This document shows positions 1 to 7,838 of a DNA stretch of 64,000 nucleotides, one piece after another. The notes below the pieces were generated by a model. It saw only the letters and a list, made by a program, of their open reading frames with translations. It was not told where the DNA came from and made no database searches. Source of the stretch: an uncultured Granulosicoccaceae bacterium (GTDB lineage: Bacteria; Pseudomonadota; Gammaproteobacteria; Granulosicoccales; Granulosicoccaceae). The position numbers and the translations under genes are program-made. Each line of letters begins with the position of its first letter. Within the stretch, counting starts at the first letter, position 1. The stretch is from positions 53,795-117,794 of the forward strand of contig CALFCF010000001.1 in NCBI GenBank assembly GCA_937951345.1. The letters run 5' to 3'.

Positions 1-387
1 ACAGGTATGGAAGACTGGTCGCTTGCCGGGCTTGTTTGATGCTTCAAGCGTTTTTAATACACTCAGCGTTTCAAGGAATCCGCTCGCGGAGAAACGGCTG
101 GCCAGATTACCCTCGCGTGTTATGTGTGGTCGCAGCAACGCTGCGGTATTGCCGGATGCGGCAGATGCTGCTTCGCTTGCACTATCCAGAACAGTGACCC
201 GCTGACCCTTGCTCGCCAGTGTATGTGCTAGCGCACATCCGGCCAGGCCCGCCCCAATGATAACCAAGGCTTTATCAGACGCTGAGTCGTTATCTGTCGT
301 GCTTGTGTTGGTGCTAGGTTCGTTGCTTACCGGTTGTGCTAAACCGGAATGTGTCGGCAACTTGAACCAGGGGGGTGAATCACTCAA
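1..387 (-). CDS. MnmC-like FAD-dependent oxidoreductase, partial
   Basis: The 3' end lies beyond the left edge; 129 codons are visible. After a linker containing SPPWF there is a Rossmann start (LVIIGAGLAGCALA, about residues 41-54), then SGNTAALLRP, which resembles the ASGN segment of the C-terminal FAD domain of MnmC (tRNA 5-methylaminomethyl-2-thiouridine synthesis). An in-frame TAA at 397-399 and the end of ispG at 452 leave no room for the N-terminal MnmC methyltransferase domain. The best start I can find is TTG at 385-387, with no convincing ribosome binding site. In bifunctional MnmC the FAD domain removes the carboxymethyl group of cmnm5U. Whether this protein does so, or is another amino-acid oxidase of the DAO family, is open. 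Confidence 0.6.
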   Translation of the reverse strand, partial: MSDSPPWFKLPTHSGLAQPVSNEPSTNTSTTDNDSASDKALVIIGAGLAGCALAHTLASKGQRVTVLDSASEAASAASGNTAALLRPHITREGNLASRFSASGFLETLSVLKTLEASNKPGKRPVFHTC

Positions 388-451
388 CGATTGTCTTTAG
401 TCACGTGTATAAAGAAGCGTTTTTCACCGGGTTTGTTATCCAAGCGGATGA

Positions 452-1675
452 TCATCCTGCGGCATAACGCGATTCAACATAGTTCTCAACAATCTGCTGA
501 AACTCGGTTGCGATGTTGTCGCCTTTTAACGTCATGGCCTTTTCACCGTCGATGTAAACCGGTGCGACCGGCCGTTCGCCAGTGCCCGGCAAACTGATAC
601 CGATATTTGCGTGTTTACTTTCACCGGGGCCATTGACCACGCAGCCCATTACCGCAACGGACATATCTGCAACACCCGGGTACTGTTGTTTCCAGGCCGG
701 CATACTGTCGCGTAAAAAGCTTTGAATACCGTCAGCCAGTTCCTGAAAATACGTACTGCTTGTGCGGCCGCAACCCGGGCACGCGCTAACCATCGGGGTG
801 AACGAGCGGATACCCATGGTTTGCAGAATTTCCTGAGCAACGATAACTTCCCGCGTTCTATCACCGTTCGGCTCAGGTGTCAGCGATATGCGTATTGTGT
901 CGCCAATGCCCTGCTGCAGTAAAACTGCCAGTGCAGCGGTTGAGGCAACGATACCTTTACTACCCATACCTGCTTCCGTTAACCCCAGATGCAGCGCGTA
1001 CTTGCACTCGTTACCTAATCGCTTGTACACATCGATCAGATCCTGAACACGACTCATTTTGCACGAGACAACAATTTTCTCAGCCGGTAGTCCGATTTCC
1101 TCGGCACGTACGGCGCTACCGAGTGCTGACTCTATAACTGCATCGCGATTGATCTGATCAAGCGTTACGGGGTCTTTACGTTTCGCGTTGTCATCGAGCA
1201 ACTGTGCCAACAGGTCCTGATCGAGGCTGCCCCAGTTAGCACCGATACGTACTGGTTTATCGTGACGGCATGCAATCTCAATCATGGTTGAGAATTGCTC
1301 ATCACGCTTACGACCACGACCGACATTGCCGGGGTTGATGCGGTACTTGTCGAGCGCTTCAGCACAAGCAGGCACATCGCTTAGTAGCTTGTGACCGTTG
1401 AAATGGAAATCACCCACCAGCGGGACATCACAGTTCATCGCCAGCAATCGTTCTCGAATTTCAGGGACTGCGCGCGCAGCGGCTTCGGTGTTGACGGTAA
1501 TGCGCACGATTTCCGAACCCGCACGTGCCAGGTCGGCAACCTGATGAGCCGTGCGTACGACATCTTCCGTGTCAGTATTGGTCATCGATTGCACGACGAT
1601 CGGATTGTTTCCACCCATCAAGACACCGCCAATGGCAACCGGTGTGGACGGGCGTCGGGAACTGGATAAAGGCAT
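452..1675 (-). CDS. ispG: 4-hydroxy-3-methylbut-2-enyl diphosphate synthase (flavodoxin)
   Basis: IspG (GcpE) converts MEcPP to HMBPP, the penultimate step of the MEP isoprenoid pathway, using a [4Fe-4S] cluster. The 407 residues match the usual single-domain bacterial length. They open with the TIM-barrel segment [16 protein letters not shown]. The C-terminal cluster-binding part is intact: CPGCGRTS and, further on, [17 protein letters not shown]. The start is ATG at 1675. A good -10 element (TACAAT) lies about 75 bp upstream. The MnmC-like gene follows on the same strand 64 bp after the stop, so the two may be cotranscribed. Confidence 0.96.
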   Translation of the reverse strand: MPLSSSRRPSTPVAIGGVLMGGNNPIVVQSMTNTDTEDVVRTAHQVADLARAGSEIVRITVNTEAAARAVPEIRERLLAMNCDVPLVGDFHFNGHKLLSDVPACAEALDKYRINPGNVGRGRKRDEQFSTMIEIACRHDKPVRIGANWGSLDQDLLAQLLDDNAKRKDPVTLDQINRDAVIESALGSAVRAEEIGLPAEKIVVSCKMSRVQDLIDVYKRLGNECKYALHLGLTEAGMGSKGIVASTAALAVLLQQGIGDTIRISLTPEPNGDRTREVIVAQEILQTMGIRSFTPMVSACPGCGRTSSTYFQELADGIQSFLRDSMPAWKQQYPGVADMSVAVMGCVVNGPGESKHANIGISLPGTGERPVAPVYIDGEKAMTLKGDNIATEFQQIVENYVESRYAAG

Positions 1676-1752
1676 GATCGCTGGTTGTGCGTGTATTACC
1701 CCGGCATGCGTTTCTTGAGTATGCCGAGTTTAAATATTTTGATTGGAGATCC

Positions 1753-1758
1753 ATTGTA
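1753..1758 (-). promoter_or_regulatory. candidate extended -10 promoter for ispG
   Basis: On the minus strand the sequence reads TGCTACAAT, an extended -10 (TGnTACAAT), with start of transcription expected near 1746, about 70 nt before the ispG ATG. No good -35 hexamer is present at 17 bp, which fits an extended -10 promoter. A perfect inverted repeat (1776-1809) covers the -35 and upstream part. Confidence 0.5.
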
Positions 1759-1775
1759 GCAGGTTGCAAACAGCG

Positions 1776-1809
1776 CAAACTGGGTGCATTGACTGTTGCA
1801 CCCAGTTTG
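1776..1809. repeat. perfect 13-bp inverted repeat upstream of ispG
   Basis: CAAACTGGGTGCA (1776-1788) and its exact reverse complement (1797-1809) are separated by 8 nt. No T-tract follows on either strand, so it is a poor intrinsic terminator. Its position across the upstream part of the candidate ispG promoter would suit an operator. Confidence 0.7.
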
Positions 1810-2154
1810 TGAAGCTGATGGGATGCTAGAACAACAAGCCTTCGTTCACCTGAAACTCGACCAATTCAAGCGGCTGCCTGCCTGAACATTGCCTTTTCCG
1901 CAGCCGATCAGTGTACTAAGTGAGCACCTGCAACAGTCAATGCAGTCACTTTGGAAACGGTGAGAGCGGGTCCGTGGCAGGCTGGGTTTCAGCCAGCAAC
2001 CTTTGCGGGCAGCCATCTCCAGCTCAGGATGACGCCGGGCTCAGCCTGCGGATGTAGCTTGATAGTGAATTTTGCGCCGTACAGACGCTGTCAACTGCAT
2101 GCTACACGTGACGTAGTCAACAAAGCGTGTCTTTGAAACCCCGATGTAATCAAT
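1810..2154. other. non-coding part of the ispG-hrcA divergent gap
   Basis: The divergent intergenic region is 513 bp in all (1676-2188). Apart from the ispG promoter, the inverted repeat and the hrcA promoter I see nothing recognisable here. The short open frames have no ribosome binding sites and no family resemblance. Confidence 0.5.
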
Positions 2155-2182
2155 TTGCAAGCTTGCTGCGCTCGGGTAGAAT
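2155..2182 (+). promoter_or_regulatory. candidate sigma70 promoter of hrcA
   Basis: TTGCAA (2155-2160), a 16-bp spacer, and TAGAAT (2177-2182). Only six bases separate the -10 from the hrcA ATG at 2189, so the predicted transcript starts at or within a base or two of the start codon and would be leaderless. Confidence 0.6.
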
Positions 2183-2188
2183 CCGGCC

Positions 2189-3253
2189 ATGACTGATGAA
2201 AAGTCAATCGGTATAGAGGTTACGGAGCGTGAGCAGAACATTCTGCGCATGCTAGTCGACCACTATATAAACGACGGGCAGCCGGTAGGGTCGCGAACCC
2301 TGTCGAAACTGCCGGGCATCGGTATAAGCGCCGCATCGGTTCGCAATGTGATGGGTGATCTGGAGAGTATGGGTTTACTCAGATCGCCGCATACCTCTGC
2401 CGGCCGGGTACCTACCACCGCTGCTTATCGTATTTTTGTGGATTCGATGCTGGAATACCAGGAGCCGGGCAGCGACACCATAAAGGAAATCCAGTCTGCG
2501 TTTGACTCTAACCTCAGCGATCAGGCGCTGGTTAAAGTCGCATCCAAATATCTCTCCGGTGTCACGGGGATGGCTGGCATGATTACCGTGCCCAAGCGCG
2601 AAACCATCGCCGTCAAGCAGGTCGAATTTTTACCGTTATCCGACAAACGTATTCTGGCGATTTTGATCCTCAGCGATAACCAGGTAGACAATCGCATTAT
2701 TTCAATGGACCGCGACTACACCAAGGATGAGCTCGAAGAATTCGCACGTTTTCTGAATGCCGAGTATCTCGGACGATCCCTGTCGGAAGTCCGCGACAGC
2801 CTGCAAAACGAGCTGCAAAGTGTTCGTGCCGACATGAGCCAGCGGATGCAGCTGATGATAGATCTGGCGGGGCAGGTACTGGATGGAAACGAAAAAGCCG
2901 CAGAAAATGAAGACCTGTTGGTTGCCGGTGAAACCAACCTGATGTCGCATGCCGATTTATCAGATGTTGGAACGCTGCGTGAGCTGTTTCACGCGTTTGA
3001 GCAAAAGCGTGACATCTACCACTTACTGGAACGTTGCATCACCGCCGACGGCGTTCAGATCTTTATTGGCAATGAAGCCGGCTACGACGTCCTGCAGGAG
3101 TGCAGCCTGATAACCTCTACCTATGAGGTCAGTGGCAGCGTACTGGGTGTGATGGGTGTTATCGGGCCGAAGCGTATGGCCTATGACAAAGTCATTCCTG
3201 TGGTTGATGTCACATCAAAATTGCTCAGTGCCGCCTTGAATTCCAAAAAATAG
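2189..3253 (+). CDS. hrcA: heat-inducible transcription repressor HrcA
   Basis: HrcA represses chaperone operons by binding CIRCE operators, with GroEL/ES tuning its activity. The 354 residues are of normal length. The N-terminal winged helix carries the typical GQPVGSRTLSKLPGIGIS and SAGRVPTTAAYRIFVD segments (residues about 31-90), and the C-terminal GAF-like part follows. The gene precedes grpE-dnaK-dnaJ, as in many Chromatiales and Xanthomonadales. ATG 2189 fits family alignments, but there is no Shine-Dalgarno sequence and the -10 box is six bases upstream. I found no CIRCE sequence in front of hrcA, grpE or dnaK, so the target may lie elsewhere (for example groESL) or be diverged. Confidence 0.95.
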   Translation: MTDEKSIGIEVTEREQNILRMLVDHYINDGQPVGSRTLSKLPGIGISAASVRNVMGDLESMGLLRSPHTSAGRVPTTAAYRIFVDSMLEYQEPGSDTIKEIQSAFDSNLSDQALVKVASKYLSGVTGMAGMITVPKRETIAVKQVEFLPLSDKRILAILILSDNQVDNRIISMDRDYTKDELEEFARFLNAEYLGRSLSEVRDSLQNELQSVRADMSQRMQLMIDLAGQVLDGNEKAAENEDLLVAGETNLMSHADLSDVGTLRELFHAFEQKRDIYHLLERCITADGVQIFIGNEAGYDVLQECSLITSTYEVSGSVLGVMGVIGPKRMAYDKVIPVVDVTSKLLSAALNSKK

Positions 3254-3272
3254 CCCCCACGCTCACCTATCA

Positions 3273-3311
3273 CCTGGATTTCCTGACTCAGGAAGCCAGG
3301 GTTTTATTGTT
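3273..3311 (+). terminator. candidate intrinsic terminator after hrcA
   Basis: An imperfect hairpin has outer arms CCTGG (3273-3277) and CCAGG (3296-3300) and inner arms TTCCTG/CAGGAA. It is followed by the T-rich GTTTTATTGTT. It lies 20 bp after the hrcA stop and 70 bp before grpE, and would uncouple hrcA from grpE transcription. Confidence 0.6.
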
Positions 3312-3380
3312 GCTTGGAATGCGTAATTGCTGCGTTATCGGGTCAGTCCGACGCTCGACTGCTAATCAATTTTTACTCGT

Positions 3381-4193
3381 ATGAACAAAAACACGACTTC
3401 CACTGATGAGTCGGGTGCCAGCGATGTGCCTGGCGACGAAACCGTGTCTGATTCCGGCGATGACCAGCAGTCAGCGAACGGTGATAGCTCTGTCGCTGAC
3501 AACAAGTCCGAAGACACCGGTGAAGGGAATCCGACAGATGGATTGCCGGAAAAAATGTCGGCTGAGGAAAACCTCGATCCCCCGGATCTGGAGCCGGGGC
3601 AGGCTGATGACAGCTCTGCAGAGGCGAATAAAAACCCGCAGCAGGTCGCTGCTGATGAAAATGCACCGTCTGAGAACGCCGAAGATGAGTCCGAGTCGGA
3701 TGAACAGCCGGAACAAGACCTGACACCGGAGCAACAGGTACTGCAGTTGCAGGAACAGTTGTCAACGCAACAGGCGGGTTTCAAAGATGATCTGTTGCGC
3801 ATGCAGGCGGAAATGCAAAACCAGCGTAAGCGGCTCGAAGCACAGTCTGACCGCGCTCGAAAATTTGCCGTAGAAGGATTCGCAAAAGATCTGCTCGAAG
3901 TCAAAGACAGTCTGGAAATGGGTCTTGAGGCGGCGCAGCAGGAAGGGGCCGATGTGGCCAACTTTGTTGAAGGTGCTGATCTGACACTGAAAATGCTGTC
4001 GCAGTCGTTTGGCAAGCACAATATTGCTGAAATCAATCCGATGGACGAGAAATTCAACCCGGAGCTCCACGAGGCCATGTCGCAGGCGCCGGTTGAGGGT
4101 AAGGAGCCCAATACGGTTATCGGGGTTATTCAAAAGGGTTACACCCTGAATGGCCGGGTCATTCGCGCTGCCCGTGTGATGGTTGCCAAGTAG
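3381..4193 (+). CDS. grpE: nucleotide exchange factor GrpE, with long acidic N-terminus
   Basis: GrpE releases ADP from DnaK. The conserved coiled coil plus beta wing occupies the C-terminal half, from about LQEQLSTQQAGFKDDLLRMQ to the family signature GYTLNGRVIRAARVMVAK at the end. At 270 residues the protein is about 70 longer than usual. The excess is an acidic, Ser/Asp/Glu-rich, probably disordered region of roughly 110 residues before the coiled coil (for example ENAEDESESDEQPEQD). ATG 3381 has no clear Shine-Dalgarno sequence. Internal starts would shorten the tail but none is better supported. It lies 127 bp after hrcA and 200 bp before dnaK. Confidence 0.95.
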   Translation: MNKNTTSTDESGASDVPGDETVSDSGDDQQSANGDSSVADNKSEDTGEGNPTDGLPEKMSAEENLDPPDLEPGQADDSSAEANKNPQQVAADENAPSENAEDESESDEQPEQDLTPEQQVLQLQEQLSTQQAGFKDDLLRMQAEMQNQRKRLEAQSDRARKFAVEGFAKDLLEVKDSLEMGLEAAQQEGADVANFVEGADLTLKMLSQSFGKHNIAEINPMDEKFNPELHEAMSQAPVEGKEPNTVIGVIQKGYTLNGRVIRAARVMVAK

Positions 4194-4219
4194 GTCATCA
4201 CGAGCGCTAACGCTAAGTG

Positions 4220-4246
4220 TTGAAATGCGCCCTGCGGGCCACATAT
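4220..4246 (+). promoter_or_regulatory. candidate heat-shock (sigma32) promoter of dnaK
   Basis: TTGAAA (4220-4225), a 13-bp spacer, then CCACATAT (4239-4246). This is one mismatch from the CCCCATAT -10 of RpoH promoters, and the spacing lies within the known range. The predicted transcript would carry a leader of about 140 nt before dnaK. Confidence 0.6.
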
Positions 4247-4268
4247 ATCAATGAGACATGAAAAGACG

Positions 4269-4321
4269 GGTGATCACTCTCGTTCCGACGGGGTTGATCA
4301 CCGCACAAGTGGCTTGCGGTG
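4269..4321 (+). promoter_or_regulatory. two mutually exclusive hairpins in the dnaK leader
   Basis: Hairpin A pairs GGTGATCA (4269-4276) with TGATCACC (4295-4302). Hairpin B pairs CACCGCA (4299-4305) with TGCGGTG (4315-4321). Both use bases 4299-4302, so they cannot form together. Neither is followed by a T-tract. The layout resembles a conformational RNA switch; alternatively the palindromes are protein operators. Confidence 0.5.
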
Positions 4322-4380
4322 AGCGCGAAGCCAGTTAATAAACGTTTTACTTAAACAAACAACTAATACCAGGTTTTTCC

Positions 4381-4392
4381 GGAGACAATCTC
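4381..4392 (+). promoter_or_regulatory. dnaK ribosome binding site within a small hairpin
   Basis: The Shine-Dalgarno GGAG (4381-4384) overlaps a four-base-pair hairpin, GAGA (4382-4385) with TCTC (4389-4392), ending one base before the ATG. A run of five T lies just upstream. A weak stem covering the ribosome binding site of a heat-shock gene is the basic design of an RNA thermometer, though this stem alone would be marginal. Confidence 0.4.
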
Positions 4393-4393
4393 A

Positions 4394-6328
4394 ATGGGCA
4401 CAATAATCGGCATCGATCTCGGCACGACTAATTCGTGTGTCGCTGTGATGGAAGGCGGCCAGCCGCGGGTGATTGAAAATTCCGAGGGCGATCGCACAAC
4501 CCCCTCGATCGTTGCCTTTGGTGATGACGAAGAGGTGTTGGTTGGACAACCGGCTAAACGTCAGGCGGTCACCAATCCGCAAAATACACTGTATGCCGTT
4601 AAGCGCCTGATCGGACGCCGTTTTCAGGAAGATGCTGTCCAGAAAGACATCGAGAAAGTGCCTTACAAGATCATCAAGGCCGACAATGGTGATGCCTGGG
4701 TTGAAGCCAATGGCAACAAGATGGCACCGCCTGAAGTATCGGCCCGTATTCTGATGAAAATGAAGCAGACGGCTGAGGAGTATCTCGGAACGGATGTGAC
4801 GGAAGCGGTTATTACCGTGCCTGCCTACTTTAATGATTCGCAGCGTCAGGCAACTAAAGATGCCGGACGCATTGCCGGACTGGATGTAAAACGTATCATC
4901 AATGAGCCAACTGCTGCTGCACTGGCTTACGGTATGGACAAGCAGCGTGGTAATAAAACCATCGCAGTTTATGACCTGGGTGGCGGTACGTTCGATATAT
5001 CGATTATCGAAATCGCTGAAGTCGACGGTGAACACCAGTTCGAAGTGCTTTCAACCAACGGCGACACGTTCCTGGGTGGTGAAGATTTTGACAATCGACT
5101 GATTGAGTATCTGGCCGAGCAGTTCAAAAAAGAAAGCGGCATTGATCTGCATAACGATCCGCTGGCTTTGCAGCGACTTAAAGAAGGTGCCGAGAAAGCT
5201 AAAATAGAGCTATCCTCAACCTCGCAAACTGACGTTAGTCTGCCGTTTATTACCGCGGATGCAGCAGGTCCGAAACACCTGAACATCAAAGTTACCCGTG
5301 CCAAGCTCGAATCACTGGTTGATGACCTGATTCAACGCACAATCGGCCCCTGTAAAACTGCGCTGAAAGATGCCGGACTATCAGCATCTGATGTTGCTGA
5401 CATCATCATGGTGGGTGGTCAGACTCGTATGCCGAAGGTTCAGGAAGTCGTTAAAGATTTCTTTGGTAAAGAGCCACGTAAAGATGTTAATCCGGACGAG
5501 GCTGTTGCTGTCGGTGCTGCTATCCAGGGTGGTGTATTGGGTGGACAGGTAAAAGACGTATTGCTGCTTGACGTAACACCTTTGTCACTGGGTATTGAAA
5601 CTCTCGGTGGCGTTATGACCAAACTCATTGATAAAAACACCACTATCCCGACCAAAGCACAGCAAGTGTTCTCCACGGCCGATGACAATCAGGCTGCGGT
5701 TACTGTGCATGTATTGCAAGGTGAGCGTGATATCGCTTCCGGTAACAAGTCGCTGGGTCGATTTGATCTGGAAGATATTCCACCGGCACCGCGCGGGGTA
5801 CCGCAAATCGAAGTGGCATTCGACATCGATGCTAACGGTATCCTGAATGTTTCTGCACAGGACAAGGCGACTGGTAAACAGCAGTCGATAGTTATCAAGG
5901 CATCAAGTGGTTTATCAGATGATGAAATCGATCGCATGGTGGCTGATGCTGAAGCGCATGCCGATGATGATGCCCGTCAACGTGAATTGATTGATGTGCG
6001 CAATACCGCTGACTCGTTAGTCCACCAGACTGAAAAATCGATGAACGATCTTGAAGGGCAGATGGAGCCTGGCGAGAGAGAGGATATTACATCGAAGCTC
6101 AACGAGTTGCGGGAAGTTGCCAAAGGCGATGACAAGACGGCGATCGACGAGAAAATCGAAGCGTTATCTGAATCTGCGCAGAAGTTAGCTGAGCGTGCTT
6201 ATGCGGCTGCGAACCAGGATTCTGGTGATGCAGCGGGTGCCGCGCCTTCGGATCAAGCGGATGCGCCGCCTTCTGACGATGCTGTTGAAGCGGAGTTTGA
6301 AGAAGTTAAAGACGATAAGCGCCAGTAA
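4394..6328 (+). CDS. dnaK: molecular chaperone DnaK (Hsp70)
   Basis: ATP-driven Hsp70 chaperone working with DnaJ and GrpE. The 644 residues are of standard length. The N-terminal ATPase shows [37 protein letters not shown], the phosphate-binding loop [11 protein letters not shown] and [13 protein letters not shown]. The interdomain linker [14 protein letters not shown] leads into the substrate-binding domain. The tail ends in an acidic [11 protein letters not shown] motif typical of proteobacterial DnaK. The start at 4394 is fixed by GGAG nine bases upstream. A sigma32-like promoter and structured leader precede it, and dnaJ follows after 105 bp. Confidence 0.99.
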   Translation: MGTIIGIDLGTTNSCVAVMEGGQPRVIENSEGDRTTPSIVAFGDDEEVLVGQPAKRQAVTNPQNTLYAVKRLIGRRFQEDAVQKDIEKVPYKIIKADNGDAWVEANGNKMAPPEVSARILMKMKQTAEEYLGTDVTEAVITVPAYFNDSQRQATKDAGRIAGLDVKRIINEPTAAALAYGMDKQRGNKTIAVYDLGGGTFDISIIEIAEVDGEHQFEVLSTNGDTFLGGEDFDNRLIEYLAEQFKKESGIDLHNDPLALQRLKEGAEKAKIELSSTSQTDVSLPFITADAAGPKHLNIKVTRAKLESLVDDLIQRTIGPCKTALKDAGLSASDVADIIMVGGQTRMPKVQEVVKDFFGKEPRKDVNPDEAVAVGAAIQGGVLGGQVKDVLLLDVTPLSLGIETLGGVMTKLIDKNTTIPTKAQQVFSTADDNQAAVTVHVLQGERDIASGNKSLGRFDLEDIPPAPRGVPQIEVAFDIDANGILNVSAQDKATGKQQSIVIKASSGLSDDEIDRMVADAEAHADDDARQRELIDVRNTADSLVHQTEKSMNDLEGQMEPGEREDITSKLNELREVAKGDDKTAIDEKIEALSESAQKLAERAYAAANQDSGDAAGAAPSDQADAPPSDDAVEAEFEEVKDDKRQ

Positions 6329-6362
6329 AATTTACTGATCAGATCGTTCATGCGTTTGTGCT

Positions 6363-6381
6363 GCCGGACAGGTCGTCCGGC
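6363..6381 (+). terminator. hairpin between dnaK and dnaJ
   Basis: GCCGGAC (6363-6369) pairs perfectly with GTCCGGC (6375-6381) around a five-base loop. No T-tract follows, so complete termination is unlikely. A GC-rich hairpin here could attenuate read-through or protect the dnaK mRNA end, giving less DnaJ than DnaK. Confidence 0.5.
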
Positions 6382-6433
6382 GCTGTATTGAATACCCGAT
6401 AAACCGTCCTACTACGAACTATTTCAGGTCCAA

Positions 6434-7570
6434 ATGGCAAAACGGGACTATTACGAAGTGCTTGGCGTCGAACGTGGCGTCACAAAGGCTGACCTGAAAA
6501 AGGCCTATCGTCGGCTGGCGATGAAATATCACCCGGATCGAAATCCGGACGATGAGTCGGCTGCAGAGAAATTCAAGGAAGCTAAAGAAGCTTACGAAGT
6601 AATCGGTGACGATCAGAAGCGTGCTGCATACGATCAGTTCGGACATGCCGGTGTTGATAACTCTGCTGCGGGTCCCGGTGGTTTCGGTGGCGCTGCCGAC
6701 ATCAACGATATTTTTGGTGATGTATTTGGCGACATCTTCGGTGGCGGTCGTGGGCGTGGCGGGCCACGTGTGCATCGCGGTGATGATCTGCAGTACAACC
6801 TGGAGATTTCGCTTGAAGATGCGGTCGCCGGTGTAGAGACAAAAATCAAAGTTCCGAACCTTGTTGCCTGCGATGCGTGTGATGGCAGCGGATCGAAACG
6901 CGGCACCACACCGAGCAATTGCCCAACCTGTCACGGGGCGGGTCAGGTACGTATGAATCAGGGATTCTTTTCTGTTCAGCAAACCTGTCCTGCGTGCCGC
7001 GGCAGAGGTAAAGTCATCACTGATCCATGCCCGCGTTGTCGTGGACAAGGCCGTAAACAAAAAGAAAAAACACTGTCAGTCAAAATACCGGCCGGTGTCG
7101 ATACAGGCGACAAGATCCGACTTTCGGGTGAAGGCGAAGCCAGTGAAAACGGTGGTCCTGCCGGTGATCTGTATGTTGCTATCCATGTTAAGCAACACGA
7201 TATCTTCGAACGTGATGGTGCGCAGCTGCTGTGCACGGTACCGATCAACTTTGCCACAGCGACTATTGGCGGCGAGCTTGAAGTACCAACGCTGGACGGT
7301 CGTGTAAAACTGAAAATTCCGGCAGGTACTCAGTCTGAAAAAACCTTTCGGCTGCGTGGTAAGGGTGTGAAACCGGTACGTGGTGGCCCGACAGGTGATC
7401 TGATGTGTAAAGTGCGGGTTGAGACTCCGATCAATCTGTCGTCGCAGCAGAAAGAACTCCTGATGGAATTTCATGATTCTATTGGTGGTGATAACGCGGC
7501 CAAGCATAGCCCGCAAGCGCATAACTGGCTCGGGGGCGTAAAGCGTTTTTTTGACAGTATCCGAAGCTGA
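6434..7570 (+). CDS. dnaJ: co-chaperone DnaJ (Hsp40)
   Basis: J-domain co-chaperone that stimulates DnaK ATP hydrolysis and delivers substrates. The 378 residues show the full type I layout: a J domain with the HPD tripeptide (YHPDRNPD, about residues 31-40); a Gly/Phe-rich linker ([19 protein letters not shown]); four zinc-binding CxxCxGxG repeats ([32 protein letters not shown], about 146-205); and the C-terminal substrate-binding domains. It lies 105 bp downstream of dnaK in the same orientation, so most expression probably comes from the dnaK promoter. Confidence 0.98.
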   Translation: MAKRDYYEVLGVERGVTKADLKKAYRRLAMKYHPDRNPDDESAAEKFKEAKEAYEVIGDDQKRAAYDQFGHAGVDNSAAGPGGFGGAADINDIFGDVFGDIFGGGRGRGGPRVHRGDDLQYNLEISLEDAVAGVETKIKVPNLVACDACDGSGSKRGTTPSNCPTCHGAGQVRMNQGFFSVQQTCPACRGRGKVITDPCPRCRGQGRKQKEKTLSVKIPAGVDTGDKIRLSGEGEASENGGPAGDLYVAIHVKQHDIFERDGAQLLCTVPINFATATIGGELEVPTLDGRVKLKIPAGTQSEKTFRLRGKGVKPVRGGPTGDLMCKVRVETPINLSSQQKELLMEFHDSIGGDNAAKHSPQAHNWLGGVKRFFDSIRS

Positions 7571-7838
7571 TACCGGTTGTTTGTGATTTTCAATCACTGA
7601 ACTGAAGCTCCCCTGACGGATACCCGTTTGTCTTCATTCGTCTTTAAACCTGAGTCGCCAGCGTTTTATCCGCCTGGCCTTAGCCTTGTATTTGTATCCG
7701 CTCCAGACCCGCGGTCTTCAATGCCGTCGTTCGCGCGCTTTGTCGCGACGCTACGGTGACTTTTCCTGTTATTGTTCAGCACAGGCTGCGCATCCATAAT
7801 GGTCGCGAGTCGGCTGAAAATCGGGAGGATTGGTCAGG

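Noticed and set aside
2041..2250. Minus-strand 69-codon frame over the hrcA promoter
   Set aside because: It overlaps the hrcA promoter and start, has no ribosome binding site and no family likeness.
3362..4111. Long minus-strand open frame (249 codons, Ser/Cys-rich)
   Set aside because: Shadow of the acidic low-complexity grpE sequence; no ribosome binding site, composition explained by the opposite strand.
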